NCBI GenBank assembly: GCA_965243825.1
Contig: CBDEVT010000001.1
Span: forward strand, 868,001 to 932,000
Source: JAJCYX01 sp965243825
Lineage (GTDB): Bacteria > Chloroflexota > Dehalococcoidia > Lucifugimonadales > Lucifugimonadaceae
DNA: 64,000 bases
Reading direction: 5' to 3'
A model generated the notes under the pieces. That model did no database searches and had not been told where the DNA came from. It worked only from the letters and a program-made list of their open reading frames with translations. Below are positions 1 through 8,122 of this stretch, in pieces (position 1 is the first letter of the stretch; each line of letters begins with the position of its first letter). Position numbers and translations under genes: made by a program.

Positions 1-1
1 C

Positions 2-502
2 ACGTGGCAGGTGCTGGGATCAGACAGAGCGTCGAGGACTAACCCGAACGGAACCGCATTTGGTCCAGGTCTCACCGGTCTAACAAACGGCTGGGTAAGG
101 GACCAGGTCGATCTGAGTGCCTATGCGGGCCAAGAGATCCTGCTGCGATTGGAGTACATCACGGACGACGCCATTCATGACCGAGGCGCCTGTTTCGATG
201 ACTTCTCGATCCCGGAGATTGGCTGGAGTGACTCCACTGACGCTGTCAACGGCTGGACAAGCGAAGGATTTGCGCTCATCAACGATCAGAAGCCGCTCGA
301 ATACCTGGTGCAGGTTATCCGCGACACGCAGGATGATTCGGCGGTCGTGGAGCGAATCGACATAGATGCGGAAGGCGAAGGCTTCTTCAGCCTGCAGAAC
401 GTTCGCGCTGGTGAAGAGGTGACCATCGCAGTCAGCGTCCTCAACCCTAATGTCACCGGCTCACTTGAATACTCGATCGAACTGGCCCGACCAAGACTCT
501 AG
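2..502 (+). CDS. C-terminal part of a secreted M6 / immune-inhibitor-A-like peptidase (partial)
   Basis: The frame is open from the left edge and ends at a TAG at 500-502, so only the last 166 or so residues are visible. They match the C-terminal beta-sandwich (MAM/VEG-like) of immune inhibitor A peptidases: a TWQVL opening, NPNG..FGPG..G, the GWVRDQVDLSAYAGQEILLR strand block, YITDDA, and a DDFSIPEIGW calcium-type motif. The catalytic M6 zinc domain would lie outside the window. In this family the tail is extracellular and follows the protease domain. A different secreted protein using the same sandwich cannot be excluded. The following intergenic region, 503-647, shows no clear terminator. 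Confidence 0.7.
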   Translation, partial: TWQVLGSDRASRTNPNGTAFGPGLTGLTNGWVRDQVDLSAYAGQEILLRLEYITDDAIHDRGACFDDFSIPEIGWSDSTDAVNGWTSEGFALINDQKPLEYLVQVIRDTQDDSAVVERIDIDAEGEGFFSLQNVRAGEEVTIAVSVLNPNVTGSLEYSIELARPRL

Positions 503-634
503 CCACCTCCCCCGGCTGCACCTGCGCGGAGTTAAGATCAGTTGCCCAGACGTTAAGAAGCGGCACCCATCTTGAAGCCTGCCTGGATCATCAGCGGAAT
601 TTTCAAGTTCTGATTCACGCAGACACACCACGCA

Positions 635-639
635 AAGGA
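635..639 (+). promoter_or_regulatory. Shine-Dalgarno that points to a non-ATG start
   Basis: AAGGA sits eight bases before the ATC at 648, where homology places the first residue of the Old Yellow Enzyme. No ordinary start codon lies in frame between the upstream stop at 573-575 and the ATG at 717. Confidence 0.5.
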
Positions 640-647
640 CACCTGAA

Positions 648-1727
648 ATCAGCAAGCTCTTTACGCCCATCAAGCTACGCGAACTGAACGTTCGAAACCG
701 GCTCTTTGTCTCACCGATGTGCCAGTACTCGGCCGATGACGGTGTTCCCAATCAGTGGCACCAGGTGCATCTAGGCACTCGAGCCTCAGGTGGTGCCGGA
801 CTGGTGATGACTGAAGCAACAGCGGTCTCCCCGGAAGGACGTATCAGCCCGTGGGATACAGGCATCTGGACCGACGAGCAAGCAGAAGCTTTCGGTCCAA
901 TCACCGAGTTCATTCGCTCGGAAGGAGCTGTACCTGCGATGCAACTCGCTCACGCAGGGCGAAAAGCTTCGACTGCTCAGCCCTGGAATGGCGGTGCTCT
1001 GCTCTCCGAATCCGAAGGCGGTTGGCAACCGGTCGGCCCTTCCGATCTGCCATACAGCGAAGACCTGGCGATGCCTCGCGCCCTGGCGGTTGGCGAGATA
1101 GGCAATCTGGTCGACTCCTGGCAGCAGGCTGCGAAACGGGCTCTCGCGTCCGGCTTTGACGTAGTTGAGTTGCACTTCGCACACGGATATCTCGCTCACG
1201 AGTTCCTTTCGCCGATTTCCAACAACCGGGATGACGACTACGGCGGCTCGCCCGAAAACCGCGCACGGTTCCCACTTGAGATTGCCCGCGCTGTTCGCGA
1301 AGTCTGGCCTGACCATCTCCCGTTGTTCGCGCGAATTTCTGCGACCGAGTACGTGGACGGCGGGTGGGACCTCGAAGATTCGATCCAGCTATGCAGATGG
1401 CTACACGAGGCCGGAGTCGATCTCATCGACGTTTCGTCCGGCGGCAACTCATCCGCGCAGTCGATCACGCCACTAAACGGTTACCAGGTTCCGTTCGCAG
1501 AAACGATCAGGCAGCAAGCCAGTGTCGCTACGGGAGCGGTCGGTTTGATCACCGAGCCCGATCAGGCCGAGGAGATCCTGCAAAACGACCAGGCCGATGT
1601 CATCTTCATGGGCCGTGAACTGTTGCGGAACCCCTACTGGCCTCTGCACGCGGCCGCAACGCTGGGCGTCAGGATCGACTACTGGCCTGAACAGTACCAG
1701 CGCGCCGCCGTCTACCCGAAAGGTTAG
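648..1727 (+). CDS. NADH:flavin oxidoreductase, Old Yellow Enzyme (YqjM/NamA class), apparent ATC start
   Basis: An FMN-dependent ene-reductase of the thermophilic-like OYE class, reducing activated C=C bonds with NAD(P)H. The (beta/alpha)8 barrel shows the KLFTPIKL opening, SPMCQYSA with the Cys that tunes the flavin, QLAHAGRKA, the substrate-binding HFAHGYLAHEFLSP pair of His, NNRDDDYGGSPENR, and FMN phosphate site residues GAVGLITEP and MGRELLRNPYWP. The first ATG (717) falls inside the SPM/CQYS motif and would remove the first strand. The frame is open upstream to 576 but has no ATG, GTG or TTG there. The family's start residue aligns with ATC at 648 (ATC AGC AAG CTC TTT), eight bases after AAGGA at 635-639. 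This gives 359 residues. A sequencing error in an ATG is the alternative. Confidence 0.85.
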   Translation: MSKLFTPIKLRELNVRNRLFVSPMCQYSADDGVPNQWHQVHLGTRASGGAGLVMTEATAVSPEGRISPWDTGIWTDEQAEAFGPITEFIRSEGAVPAMQLAHAGRKASTAQPWNGGALLSESEGGWQPVGPSDLPYSEDLAMPRALAVGEIGNLVDSWQQAAKRALASGFDVVELHFAHGYLAHEFLSPISNNRDDDYGGSPENRARFPLEIARAVREVWPDHLPLFARISATEYVDGGWDLEDSIQLCRWLHEAGVDLIDVSSGGNSSAQSITPLNGYQVPFAETIRQQASVATGAVGLITEPDQAEEILQNDQADVIFMGRELLRNPYWPLHAAATLGVRIDYWPEQYQRAAVYPKG

Positions 1728-1750
1728 TGTCGGGCAGCTAGGCCGGTGAG

Positions 1751-3022
1751 TTAATTGGGACGCTCGATTCGGTCGAAGCCCGTATACGGACGCAAAACCT
1801 CGGGGATCACAACGGACCCGTCTGGTTGTTGACCGTTCTCGATGACTGAGATCCAGATTCTCGGTATGGCGAGGCCAGAGCCGTTCAGCGTGTGTGGCAG
1901 TCGTACAGATTCTCCTGCAGCCGGTCGATAGCGTGTGTTGTTTCGGCGTGCCTGGAAATCGACACAAGTGGAAACTGACGACACCTCGAGCCATTCGCCC
2001 GATCCGGGAGACCAGACCTCGATGTCATACGTCTTCGCTGACTGGAATCCGATGTCGCCCGCACACAGCTTGAGAACCCGGTGGGTAAGGCCCAGTTGTT
2101 CGCATAAGTAGCGGGCCTCGGCAAGCATTTCGTCAAGGTGCCGCTCGGAGTCTTCGGGCTCCACGAAGCGGAACATCTCGACCTTCTCAAACTGGTGCAC
2201 TCGCTTAATGCCGCGCACATCTCGCCCGGCTGCGGTGTGTTCCTTGCGGAAGCTGGGTGTATGCGCAACGTACTTCAGAGGAAGCTGATCGGGATCAATG
2301 ATCTTGCCCTGGTGGAGCCCGTTCAGAGCTACCTCGGCAGTTGGGACCATCCAGAGGTTGGTTTCTTCATCCCTGTACAGGTTGTCCTTGAATTTAGGCA
2401 GGTTGCCGGAGCCGATCATCGTCTCCGGCCGCACAAGAAGCGGGGGCTCGATCTCGGTGTAGCCGTGCTTTTCGGAATGGGTGTCCAGCATCCATGCAGC
2501 CAGGGCCCGGCTCAGGCGAGCGCCTTTGCCTTTCAGTACATAGAAGCGAGCACCCGAAATTGACGCCCCGGCTTCAAGGTCCAGTATTCCGAGCTCCGGG
2601 CCGAGGTCCCAATGGGCTTTGGCATCCGGCAGTTCGGTTTCCTCACCGTATGTCTCGACGATCACGTTGCCGGAGTCATCCAGTCCATCAGGAACGTCAT
2701 CGAGTGGCAGGTTCGGTAGCGGCAAAACCAGTTCCTGGATTTCACCCTGGATTGCATCAAGTTCTTGTTCGGTCGCCTTGATGCGATCGTTGGTTTCCCG
2801 CATCTCGGCGATCTCTTCAGGCGTTGGCTTTCTTTTCTCGTCACCTATCCGCTTGCTGACGCTGTTGCGAGTTGACCGATCCTGGTCTGCCTGCGCGATG
2901 AGCTTCCGCCTCTGCCCATCCAGTTCAACAACGCGGTCGAGTGAAGACGTGTTCTCACCTCGACGCTCAAGGGCGGCCTTGACTCGGTCGGTTTCTCGGA
3001 CAATTTCTGATAGATCAAGCAT
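1751..3022 (-). CDS. serS: Seryl-tRNA synthetase
   Basis: A class II synthetase that charges tRNA-Ser in the cytoplasm. At 423 residues it has the usual length. The N-terminal long antiparallel coiled coil that binds the tRNA variable arm spans roughly residues 30-105. Class II motif 2 is visible as FRKEHTAAGRDVRGIKRVHQFEKVE in two adjacent pieces (SFRKEHTAAGRD, RVHQFEKVEMF), and motif 3 as LNGSGLAIPR near the C-terminus. The catalytic-core words TAEVAL and VSSVSTCVDFQARR are also family hallmarks. It begins at ATG 3022, 28 bases after the end of lysS on the same strand, so the two are probably co-transcribed. Nothing looks damaged. Confidence 0.97.
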   Translation of the reverse strand: MLDLSEIVRETDRVKAALERRGENTSSLDRVVELDGQRRKLIAQADQDRSTRNSVSKRIGDEKRKPTPEEIAEMRETNDRIKATEQELDAIQGEIQELVLPLPNLPLDDVPDGLDDSGNVIVETYGEETELPDAKAHWDLGPELGILDLEAGASISGARFYVLKGKGARLSRALAAWMLDTHSEKHGYTEIEPPLLVRPETMIGSGNLPKFKDNLYRDEETNLWMVPTAEVALNGLHQGKIIDPDQLPLKYVAHTPSFRKEHTAAGRDVRGIKRVHQFEKVEMFRFVEPEDSERHLDEMLAEARYLCEQLGLTHRVLKLCAGDIGFQSAKTYDIEVWSPGSGEWLEVSSVSTCVDFQARRNNTRYRPAAGESVRLPHTLNGSGLAIPRIWISVIENGQQPDGSVVIPEVLRPYTGFDRIERPN

Positions 3023-3050
3023 CGTTTTGCCAGGTTCAGGTGGTACTGCT

Positions 3051-4634
3051 TCAGTTGCGGAGTTGAGGGAAGAGAATCACTTCCCTGATAGATTCTTGCC
3101 GTGCGATGAGCATGGTGAGTCGGTCTATTCCAATGCCCAGTCCACCTGTCGGTGGCATACCGTGCTCAATTGCCGTCAGGAAGTCTTCATCAAGCCGGTC
3201 TGCTTCATCGTCGCCAAACTCTCGGGCCATACGCTCCTGTTCCTCGAAGCGAGCCCGCTGGTCCACCGGATCGTTGAGTTCCGTGAAAGCGTTTGCCAGT
3301 TCGCTACCCAGAACAAAAGCCTCGAAACGTTCAACGATCCCATCCACTCCGGCTTTACGCTTGGCGAGCGGAGACATCTCAACCGGGTAGTCGACCAGGA
3401 ATGCGGGCTGAATCAGTGTCGGTTCAACTGCCGAAGAGATCACCTTGTCAAGCAGTCTTGCCCAGGACAGCCCGGGCTCGACGTGGATGTTCCGTTCGCG
3501 CATCGCCTGTGAAAGCGACTCCACGTCGTCACACTCAAGGAAATCGATCCCGGCATGCTCGATGATCTGCTCGCGTAGATCGAGTCTCGGCCACGGCGGT
3601 GTGAGGTCGATCACTTCACCCCCATCTTCGGGTGGCTGAAGCATCATCGAGCCGGTCACTTCCTGCGCAACCGTCGAAACCAGATATTCGACCATCTGCA
3701 TCACATCGTTGTAATCGGCGTAGGCCTCGTAGCTCTCCATCGTGGTGAACTCAGGATTGTGATCCTGGTCGATACCTTCGTTCCGGAAGAGTCGGCCGAT
3801 CTCGAACACCTTCTCCATGCCACCGACGATCAGCTTCTTCAGCGGCAACTCCGTCGCTATCCGCAGGTACAGATCTCGGTTCAGGCTGTTGTGATGCGTG
3901 GTGAATGGTCGCGCTGAAGCGCCAGCAGCAACCGGTACGAGGATGGGAGTCTCTACTTCTACAAAACCGCGCTCGATCATGAACTTCCTGATCGAAGCTA
4001 CGATGGCCGGTCTCAATCGTGCGTTCACCATCGCCTGGTCATTAGCGATCAGGTCCAGGTAACGCTGACGGGTTCGCGCTTCGATGTCCTGCAGGCCGGC
4101 ATACTTGTCCGGTAAGGGTCTGATCGCCTTGGTAAGCACGGTGACCGAAGTGACCTCAACGCTGGGCTCCCCACGGCGAGTACGTATCACCGGACCACTG
4201 GCGCCGACGATGTCGCCGATGTCCAGCAGGTCCATCAGTTCAAAATCGTCTCCCAGGACATTCTGGCGAGCAAACAGTTGGATGCGACCCGACGCATCTT
4301 TCATATCGATGAATGAGGCTTTACCCATGCCTCTACGTGCCATGATCCGGCCTGCCACAGTCACAACCTCGGTCTTAACAGGCTCTTCCGATTCGCCCGC
4401 GGCTGCTTCAGCAGCTTCCAACAGTGCTGTCGCGTCTGCCGCTGTATGTGTCCGCTTGAAGGTGCGCGGGTAAGGATCGATACCGCGCTTACGCAGCGCA
4501 TCGATCTTGGCCAGGCGGTCACTGATCAGCTTCGCCTCGCCGGCCAAACGTTCTGATTCGCTTTCGGCCGGAGAGGATTCTGGTATTGGCGTCTCTGTAT
4601 CTGAGTTTTCCACGGGCAACAGTCTTCGATCCAA
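3051..4634 (-). CDS. lysS: Lysyl-tRNA synthetase, class II
   Basis: Charges tRNA-Lys. After an acidic low-complexity N-terminus (about 30 residues) comes the OB-fold anticodon-binding domain (VAGRIMARRGMGKASFIDMKD ... QLFAR). The class II catalytic core follows: motif 1 around FMIERGFVEVETPIL, motif 2 FEIGRLFRNEGID, and motif 3 GGLGIGIDRLTMLI at the C-terminus. The length from TTG 4634 is 527 residues. An in-frame GTG at 4613 (VENSDTE) is an alternative start giving 520 residues, and family alignment cannot decide because this stretch is not conserved. The gene leads the lysS-serS pair and is divergent from rsmD. Confidence 0.96.
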   Translation of the reverse strand: MDRRLLPVENSDTETPIPESSPAESESERLAGEAKLISDRLAKIDALRKRGIDPYPRTFKRTHTAADATALLEAAEAAAGESEEPVKTEVVTVAGRIMARRGMGKASFIDMKDASGRIQLFARQNVLGDDFELMDLLDIGDIVGASGPVIRTRRGEPSVEVTSVTVLTKAIRPLPDKYAGLQDIEARTRQRYLDLIANDQAMVNARLRPAIVASIRKFMIERGFVEVETPILVPVAAGASARPFTTHHNSLNRDLYLRIATELPLKKLIVGGMEKVFEIGRLFRNEGIDQDHNPEFTTMESYEAYADYNDVMQMVEYLVSTVAQEVTGSMMLQPPEDGGEVIDLTPPWPRLDLREQIIEHAGIDFLECDDVESLSQAMRERNIHVEPGLSWARLLDKVISSAVEPTLIQPAFLVDYPVEMSPLAKRKAGVDGIVERFEAFVLGSELANAFTELNDPVDQRARFEEQERMAREFGDDEADRLDEDFLTAIEHGMPPTGGLGIGIDRLTMLIARQESIREVILFPQLRN

Positions 4635-4957
4635 AACTAGTGGTCACACGCGCTTGTACATTTGCCGATAGGCGCGTCGGGTTCGTTAGCAGGGCCACGG
4701 CAAGATCTGACATTGTAGAGCGGCTTGTAACTTCCCGGCAGGTGATTCCAGGCGCAGGTGCCTGCCACATCACAAGAAGATGCACGCATCTAAAAAGACG
4801 CTAACAGACGACCCGAAGCTGAAAACATGGTCGAAACACGCGCGGAGGGCCAGTTGTTAGCAATGACCGCCGATATGAATAATGGCTTGTGCAGGTCATC
4901 CGATTCCGGGTTGCGTGAGTGTCTGGTTTCGGAAATGTCCGCTGAGGAGCAGCGCGG
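4635..4957. other. Divergent intergenic region lysS/rsmD
   Basis: This 323-base gap must hold the outward promoters of lysS (minus) and rsmD (plus). I see an AGGAG at 4945-4949, eight bases before the TTG start of rsmD, and an imperfect inverted repeat GGCAGG/CCTGCC around 4737-4766. No convincing T-box elements or additional gene are visible. Confidence 0.4.
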
Positions 4958-5554
4958 TTGACCCGGCGAATTCGCCAGCAAAGCGGTAGCAAAACTGGCA
5001 GAAGAAGATCCGGGGAAGTCAGGCCGACTACCTCTCGGGTGCTGTCTGCCCTGTTCTCGATGTTCGGGCCTGAAGGTGTCAACGGACTACATGTCCTGGA
5101 CCTCTACGCAGGCACCGGGGGGTTCGGGTTAGCAGCACTCCGACGCGGTGCAGCAAGAGTCGTGATGGTCGAAAAAGACCACCGGCGTGCAGACCGCTTG
5201 AAAGCAGAGGTTGCCGGGGATCAGGCTCTGAGTGCAGGAGAAGTGATCGCAGGTGACGCGATCGGTTCTATGCGCAGGCTGGACGTGCCGAATGGAAAGT
5301 TTGACGTGGTCTTCGCAGACCCACCGTATGCGGATGACCCCTTCAAACTGCTGGCCGAGCAATTGGCCGAATGTGAACTGTTGGCAGATGGCGGAACCGT
5401 ATTCCTGGAGCACTTCCACAAGACGGAACTGCCAGAGCGTTTAGCTGGCCTGGTGATGACCACACGTCGGCGCTACGGGGACACGGCAATTTCGGTCTAC
5501 CGATCGAAAACGCAAGCAGGTCCGAACGGCGGGGAGCCTGAAAAGAGTTGGTGA
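4958..5554 (+). CDS. rsmD: 16S rRNA (guanine(966)-N2)-methyltransferase
   Basis: A SAM-dependent Rossmann methyltransferase that modifies G966 in helix 31 of 16S rRNA on assembled 30S particles. The 198-residue product shows the family's RPTTSRVLSALFSM opening, the SAM-binding motif VLDLYAGTGGFGLAAL, the acidic end of beta-2 (MVEKD), and the catalytic DPPY tetrapeptide in VVFADPPYADDPF. The TTG start at 4958 is supported by AGGAG at 4945-4949; the basic N-terminus (TRRIRQQSGSKTGRRRSG) is longer than the family minimum. Its TGA overlaps the GTG start of coaD, the common rsmD-coaD arrangement, implying translational coupling. Confidence 0.93.
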   Translation: MTRRIRQQSGSKTGRRRSGEVRPTTSRVLSALFSMFGPEGVNGLHVLDLYAGTGGFGLAALRRGAARVVMVEKDHRRADRLKAEVAGDQALSAGEVIAGDAIGSMRRLDVPNGKFDVVFADPPYADDPFKLLAEQLAECELLADGGTVFLEHFHKTELPERLAGLVMTTRRRYGDTAISVYRSKTQAGPNGGEPEKSW

Positions 5555-6033
5555 AAGCGATATATCCGGGCACATTCGACCCCGTCACGAACGGACACGT
5601 CGACATGGTTGAGCGAGCCGCCCGGATGTTTGACGAGGTGATTGTGGCGGTGGTGAGACGCAGCTCGAAAAGCGTCATGTTCTCGAACGACGAACGAGTT
5701 GAGATGTTTGAGACGGCGCTGGCTCATGTGAATAACGCCCGAGTAACCGGGTACGAAGGGTTAACGGTCGAGTTCGCAAAGGAGCAGGGAGCCGGAGTGA
5801 TAGTCAGGGGACTTCGCATCGGCAGTGATTTCGATTACGAGCGAGAGATGGCTCTAATGAACCGAGATATCGGGAATGTAGAGACCGCCTGCCTGCTCAG
5901 TTCACTGGAATACCAGTACGTAAGTTCGTCACGGGTAAAGGAAATTGCGGCGCTGGGAGCAGACGTTTCAAGGCTTGTGCCTGAAAACGTCCTCGCACCT
6001 CTGCTGCACAAGCTCAGGGGCGCCGGTTCGTAG
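5551..6033 (+). CDS. coaD: Phosphopantetheine adenylyltransferase
   Basis: Catalyses the penultimate step of coenzyme A synthesis, joining ATP and 4'-phosphopantetheine. The 160-residue protein has the nucleotidyltransferase motif YPGTFDPVTNGHVDMVERA at the N-terminus (the T/HxGH signature is TNGH), the VRGLR substrate motif in GVIVRGLRIGSDFDYE, and the second ATP motif YVSSSRVKEIAALGADVS. The GTG start at 5551 lies inside the overlap GTGA with the rsmD stop and gives MKAIYPG, the expected N-terminus. A TTG one codon earlier is possible but unnecessary. Confidence 0.96.
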   Translation: MKAIYPGTFDPVTNGHVDMVERAARMFDEVIVAVVRRSSKSVMFSNDERVEMFETALAHVNNARVTGYEGLTVEFAKEQGAGVIVRGLRIGSDFDYEREMALMNRDIGNVETACLLSSLEYQYVSSSRVKEIAALGADVSRLVPENVLAPLLHKLRGAGS

Positions 6034-6069
6034 TAGCCGAGGGCGCGAAGACTGCCGATGGAGGCAAAC

Positions 6070-6660
6070 ATGGCATCGATGGACCACATAGCCAAGCTCG
6101 AAGAGATGTTGAGCGGCGGCAGAGTGCCAGGCACAGCAAGGACTCTCGTTAACCTGGAAAAGGTAAGCGAAGTGCTCGAAGAGTTGAAGAACGAACTGCC
6201 CTCTCAGGTGAACGACGCACAGACCGTTCTTCGCCAGAAAGACGCAATTCTCAAACAGGCCGAGCTCGAGGCACGACGAATCAGGGCATACGCCGACGAA
6301 GAGGCGACCACCATTCGCTCTCTTGCCGAGGAGCAGAGCCAGTCACAGATAGAGACCGCCCGCAACGAGGCGCAGTCCATGCTGAGTGACACAGAAGTCG
6401 TAAAGGCTTCCGAAGACAAGGCCAAGGAGATCGAGGCAGAGGCCCAGGAACGCGCTGCAAAGATCGTGGCCGAGGCTCAGACCAAGCTGAACCAGGTACT
6501 GGCCGGCGCTGAAGACGACGCGGCACAGCGACGCCGTGGTGCGGACAACTACGCCCGTGAAGTGCTGTTCATGCTGGAAGAGAAGATCGCAGACACCCTG
6601 GGCCAGGTCCGCTCCGGCATTGACGTGCTGGACGCCCAGAATATGGCCGTAGGTGACTGA
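6070..6660 (+). CDS. Coiled-coil protein, F-type ATPase subunit-b-like, function unknown
   Basis: A 196-residue, highly charged, nearly all-helical protein. Residues of about 25-165 form a continuous Glu/Ala/Arg-rich heptad pattern (KQAELEARRIRAYADEEAT, QERAAKIVAEAQTKLNQVL), like the peripheral-stalk b subunit or DivIVA-type scaffolds, but it has no N-terminal membrane segment. The C-terminal block YAREVLFMLEEKIADTLGQV is a separate short helix. I chose ATG 6070 because GGAGG at 6060-6064 lies five bases upstream; ATG 6058 would place the SD inside the gene. It follows coaD by 36 bases. Coiled-coil proteins at this position downstream of coaD are seen in Chloroflexota. A structural or cell-division role is a guess. 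Confidence 0.7.
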   Translation: MASMDHIAKLEEMLSGGRVPGTARTLVNLEKVSEVLEELKNELPSQVNDAQTVLRQKDAILKQAELEARRIRAYADEEATTIRSLAEEQSQSQIETARNEAQSMLSDTEVVKASEDKAKEIEAEAQERAAKIVAEAQTKLNQVLAGAEDDAAQRRRGADNYAREVLFMLEEKIADTLGQVRSGIDVLDAQNMAVGD

Positions 6661-6682
6661 GTAGCTCCCGTCGCCAACGCTA

Positions 6683-6718
6683 GGCCCGCCGGGTTATCCT
6701 CGGCGGGCCATTTTTTTT
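6683..6718 (+). terminator. Rho-independent terminator after the rsmD-coaD operon
   Basis: A perfect 8-bp GC stem (GGCCCGCC at 6683-6690 with GGCGGGCC at 6702-6709) is followed by an A and eight Ts. It ends the rsmD-coaD-coiled-coil transcript. Confidence 0.9.
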
Positions 6719-6752
6719 GGCCCTCGTATCCATCGTCCGTTACCTTTTCCTC

Positions 6753-7220
6753 GTGAAGCAATTGAAGCGAATAGTTTCCGAAACGATCGCAACCGGGTTC
6801 GGAAGCGGTCTTTGGCCGATAGCCCCTGCGACGGCAGGCAGTGCGGCCGCGCTTGTCATCTACTGGTTATTACCTTTCGAAGGCGAAGGAGATTCGATCT
6901 GGTTCTTCGTCATGATCGCAGCAACCGCCCTGGTAGGAATCTGGGCCGCAGAGCAGGTGGGCAGTGCCTCTGACCCGGACCCAAAACGAGTGGTCATCGA
7001 CGAATGGGCGGGAGTCTGGGTCACCGTGGCGTTTCTGCCTGCGACCTGGGGATGGCTTCTTGCAGGGTTCTTCATGTTCCGCGTACTCGACATTCTCAAG
7101 CCATTCGGAATACGGAAGTTGGAAAAGATCCACGGCGGAGTCGGTGTAATGCTCGACGACGTCGCTGCAGGTGTACTTGGGGCCCTCATCCTGAACGCCA
7201 TTCGCCTGGCGTTCTTCTAG
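6753..7220 (+). CDS. pgpA: Phosphatidylglycerophosphatase A
   Basis: Removes the phosphate from phosphatidylglycerophosphate to give phosphatidylglycerol, in the inner membrane. The 155-residue protein opens with the family signature ATGFGSGLWPIAPATAGS, has about four hydrophobic segments, and carries the metal-binding acidic motifs DPKRVVIDEWAGVW and LDILKPFGIRKLEKI, then GVMLDDVAAGV near the C-terminus. The start is taken at GTG 6753 (MKQLKRIVSETIATG). Reading from TTG 6717 would begin within the T-tract of the preceding terminator. A hairpin at 7227-7258 follows the stop. Confidence 0.9.
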   Translation: MKQLKRIVSETIATGFGSGLWPIAPATAGSAAALVIYWLLPFEGEGDSIWFFVMIAATALVGIWAAEQVGSASDPDPKRVVIDEWAGVWVTVAFLPATWGWLLAGFFMFRVLDILKPFGIRKLEKIHGGVGVMLDDVAAGVLGALILNAIRLAFF

Positions 7221-7226
7221 ACGCAA

Positions 7227-7258
7227 AGCGCCCTCTCCGTAAGTTCGAAGAGGGCGCT
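7227..7258 (+). terminator. Hairpin terminator after pgpA
   Basis: A perfect 10-bp stem: AGCGCCCTCT (7227-7236) with AGAGGGCGCT (7249-7258) and a 12-base loop. The following bases (CAGTATTTTGC) hold only a short T run. It starts seven bases after the pgpA stop. Confidence 0.7.
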
Positions 7259-7286
7259 CAGTATTTTGCAGCCGGGCCGGACCGCC

Positions 7287-7360
7287 AGACGCCGTTGCCG
7301 AGGGGGATGCCTGAGTATGCGTCCCGTACGGCCGACCCGTTGGCGTCTCATTGCGAGACG
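7287..7360. repeat. Overlapping inverted repeats between convergent genes
   Basis: AGACGCC (7287-7293) can pair with GGCGTCT (7342-7348). The overlapping CGTCTC (7344-7349) can instead pair with GAGACG (7355-7360) around a 5-base loop. The two pairings exclude each other. There is no T-tract on either strand, so ordinary termination of the flanking convergent genes is not obvious. Confidence 0.4.
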
Positions 7361-7408
7361 CTGCAGATCCTTCCAGTGATGACCTTCAGTAGCCAGCGTG
7401 CCCGCAGG

Positions 7409-8122
7409 CTAGTTGAGGTTCATCACAGGTCGCAGACCTGGCGGAATCGATCTCTGGATCGTCAGCGCAGCACCTGTTTGCGGTGTCAGTTCAAGCACGA
7501 ACCGCGTGCTCTTACCTATCAGTGTTCCCCCTGCGTCGACGCCTCCGACACCACCACCGTTAGCTGTCGATCCGTCCATAAGCTGGACGGCGTTTGGATC
7601 CGCTTCAGCGATTGATGTGTCGCGATCCAGAAGCCACACAGTGACCTCAGCCTTCTCACCGTCTTCCATCAGTAGATCACCGTTGTTGTTGCCGATGAAG
7701 CTGACCGACCAAGGCACGTCCGAAAGTCGCTGCGATTCGTCGGCATACGACAGCACTGATGACGGAACAGCAGTTGAGTCAAAGTCAGGGTCCAGTCCTG
7801 AGTCGTCGGCCGTGTAAGGCGGTGTCAGGTCGATCGGCTCACCTGCAAGTGAGTTCGACACAATAAACTGAACTTTGTAGACGCTCTGGGTCGTTCCGGC
7901 CTGCGCACTGAAAGCGAACACGCTTCCGTTCTGGCGAAGTCGTGTCCTGGTCTCTTTAAGTCCTGCAAAAACCGTCTGCTTGGCTGCCTCGGATGAGAAC
8001 ACACCAGCCGACAGGACCGTGAATGAGAAAACGCTCGCCACGACGACGAATGCGATCAGGACGATTGAAGTCTCAAGTCCGGTGATACCACTCTGCTGGA
8101 GACTCATTCCCCTCTGTTTCAT
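7409..8122 (-). CDS. Archaeal-type flagellin (archaellin) / class III pilin-like protein
   Basis: A 237-residue secreted filament-subunit candidate. The N-terminus has the archaellin pattern: a short basic leader (MKQRGMSLQQSG), a predicted prepilin-type cleavage between Gly12 and Ile13, and then ITGLETSIVLIAFVVVASVF, the hydrophobic polymerisation helix of archaellins. The rest is a Ser/Thr/Asp-rich beta domain with no Cys, as expected for an outer filament domain (YKVQFIVSNSLAGEPIDLTP, VTVWLLDRD, RFVLELTPQTGAALTIQRSIPPGL). ATG 8122 was chosen over a longer reading because GAGGGGA lies just upstream and the leader then fits the family. No other archaellum gene (ArlI, ArlJ, ArlK-type peptidase) is in the window. 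A related pseudopilin is the alternative. Confidence 0.8.
   Translation of the reverse strand: MKQRGMSLQQSGITGLETSIVLIAFVVVASVFSFTVLSAGVFSSEAAKQTVFAGLKETRTRLRQNGSVFAFSAQAGTTQSVYKVQFIVSNSLAGEPIDLTPPYTADDSGLDPDFDSTAVPSSVLSYADESQRLSDVPWSVSFIGNNNGDLLMEDGEKAEVTVWLLDRDTSIAEADPNAVQLMDGSTANGGGVGGVDAGGTLIGKSTRFVLELTPQTGAALTIQRSIPPGLRPVMNLN

Noticed and set aside
2619..3512. Long plus-strand open frame opposite serS-lysS
   Set aside because: Its product is low-complexity Ser/Arg and mirrors the well-supported serS and lysS genes on the other strand.
4735..4770. GGCAGG/CCTGCC inverted repeat upstream of lysS as a T-box or operator
   Set aside because: Loop is long and imperfect, no T-box sequence or specifier loop is visible.
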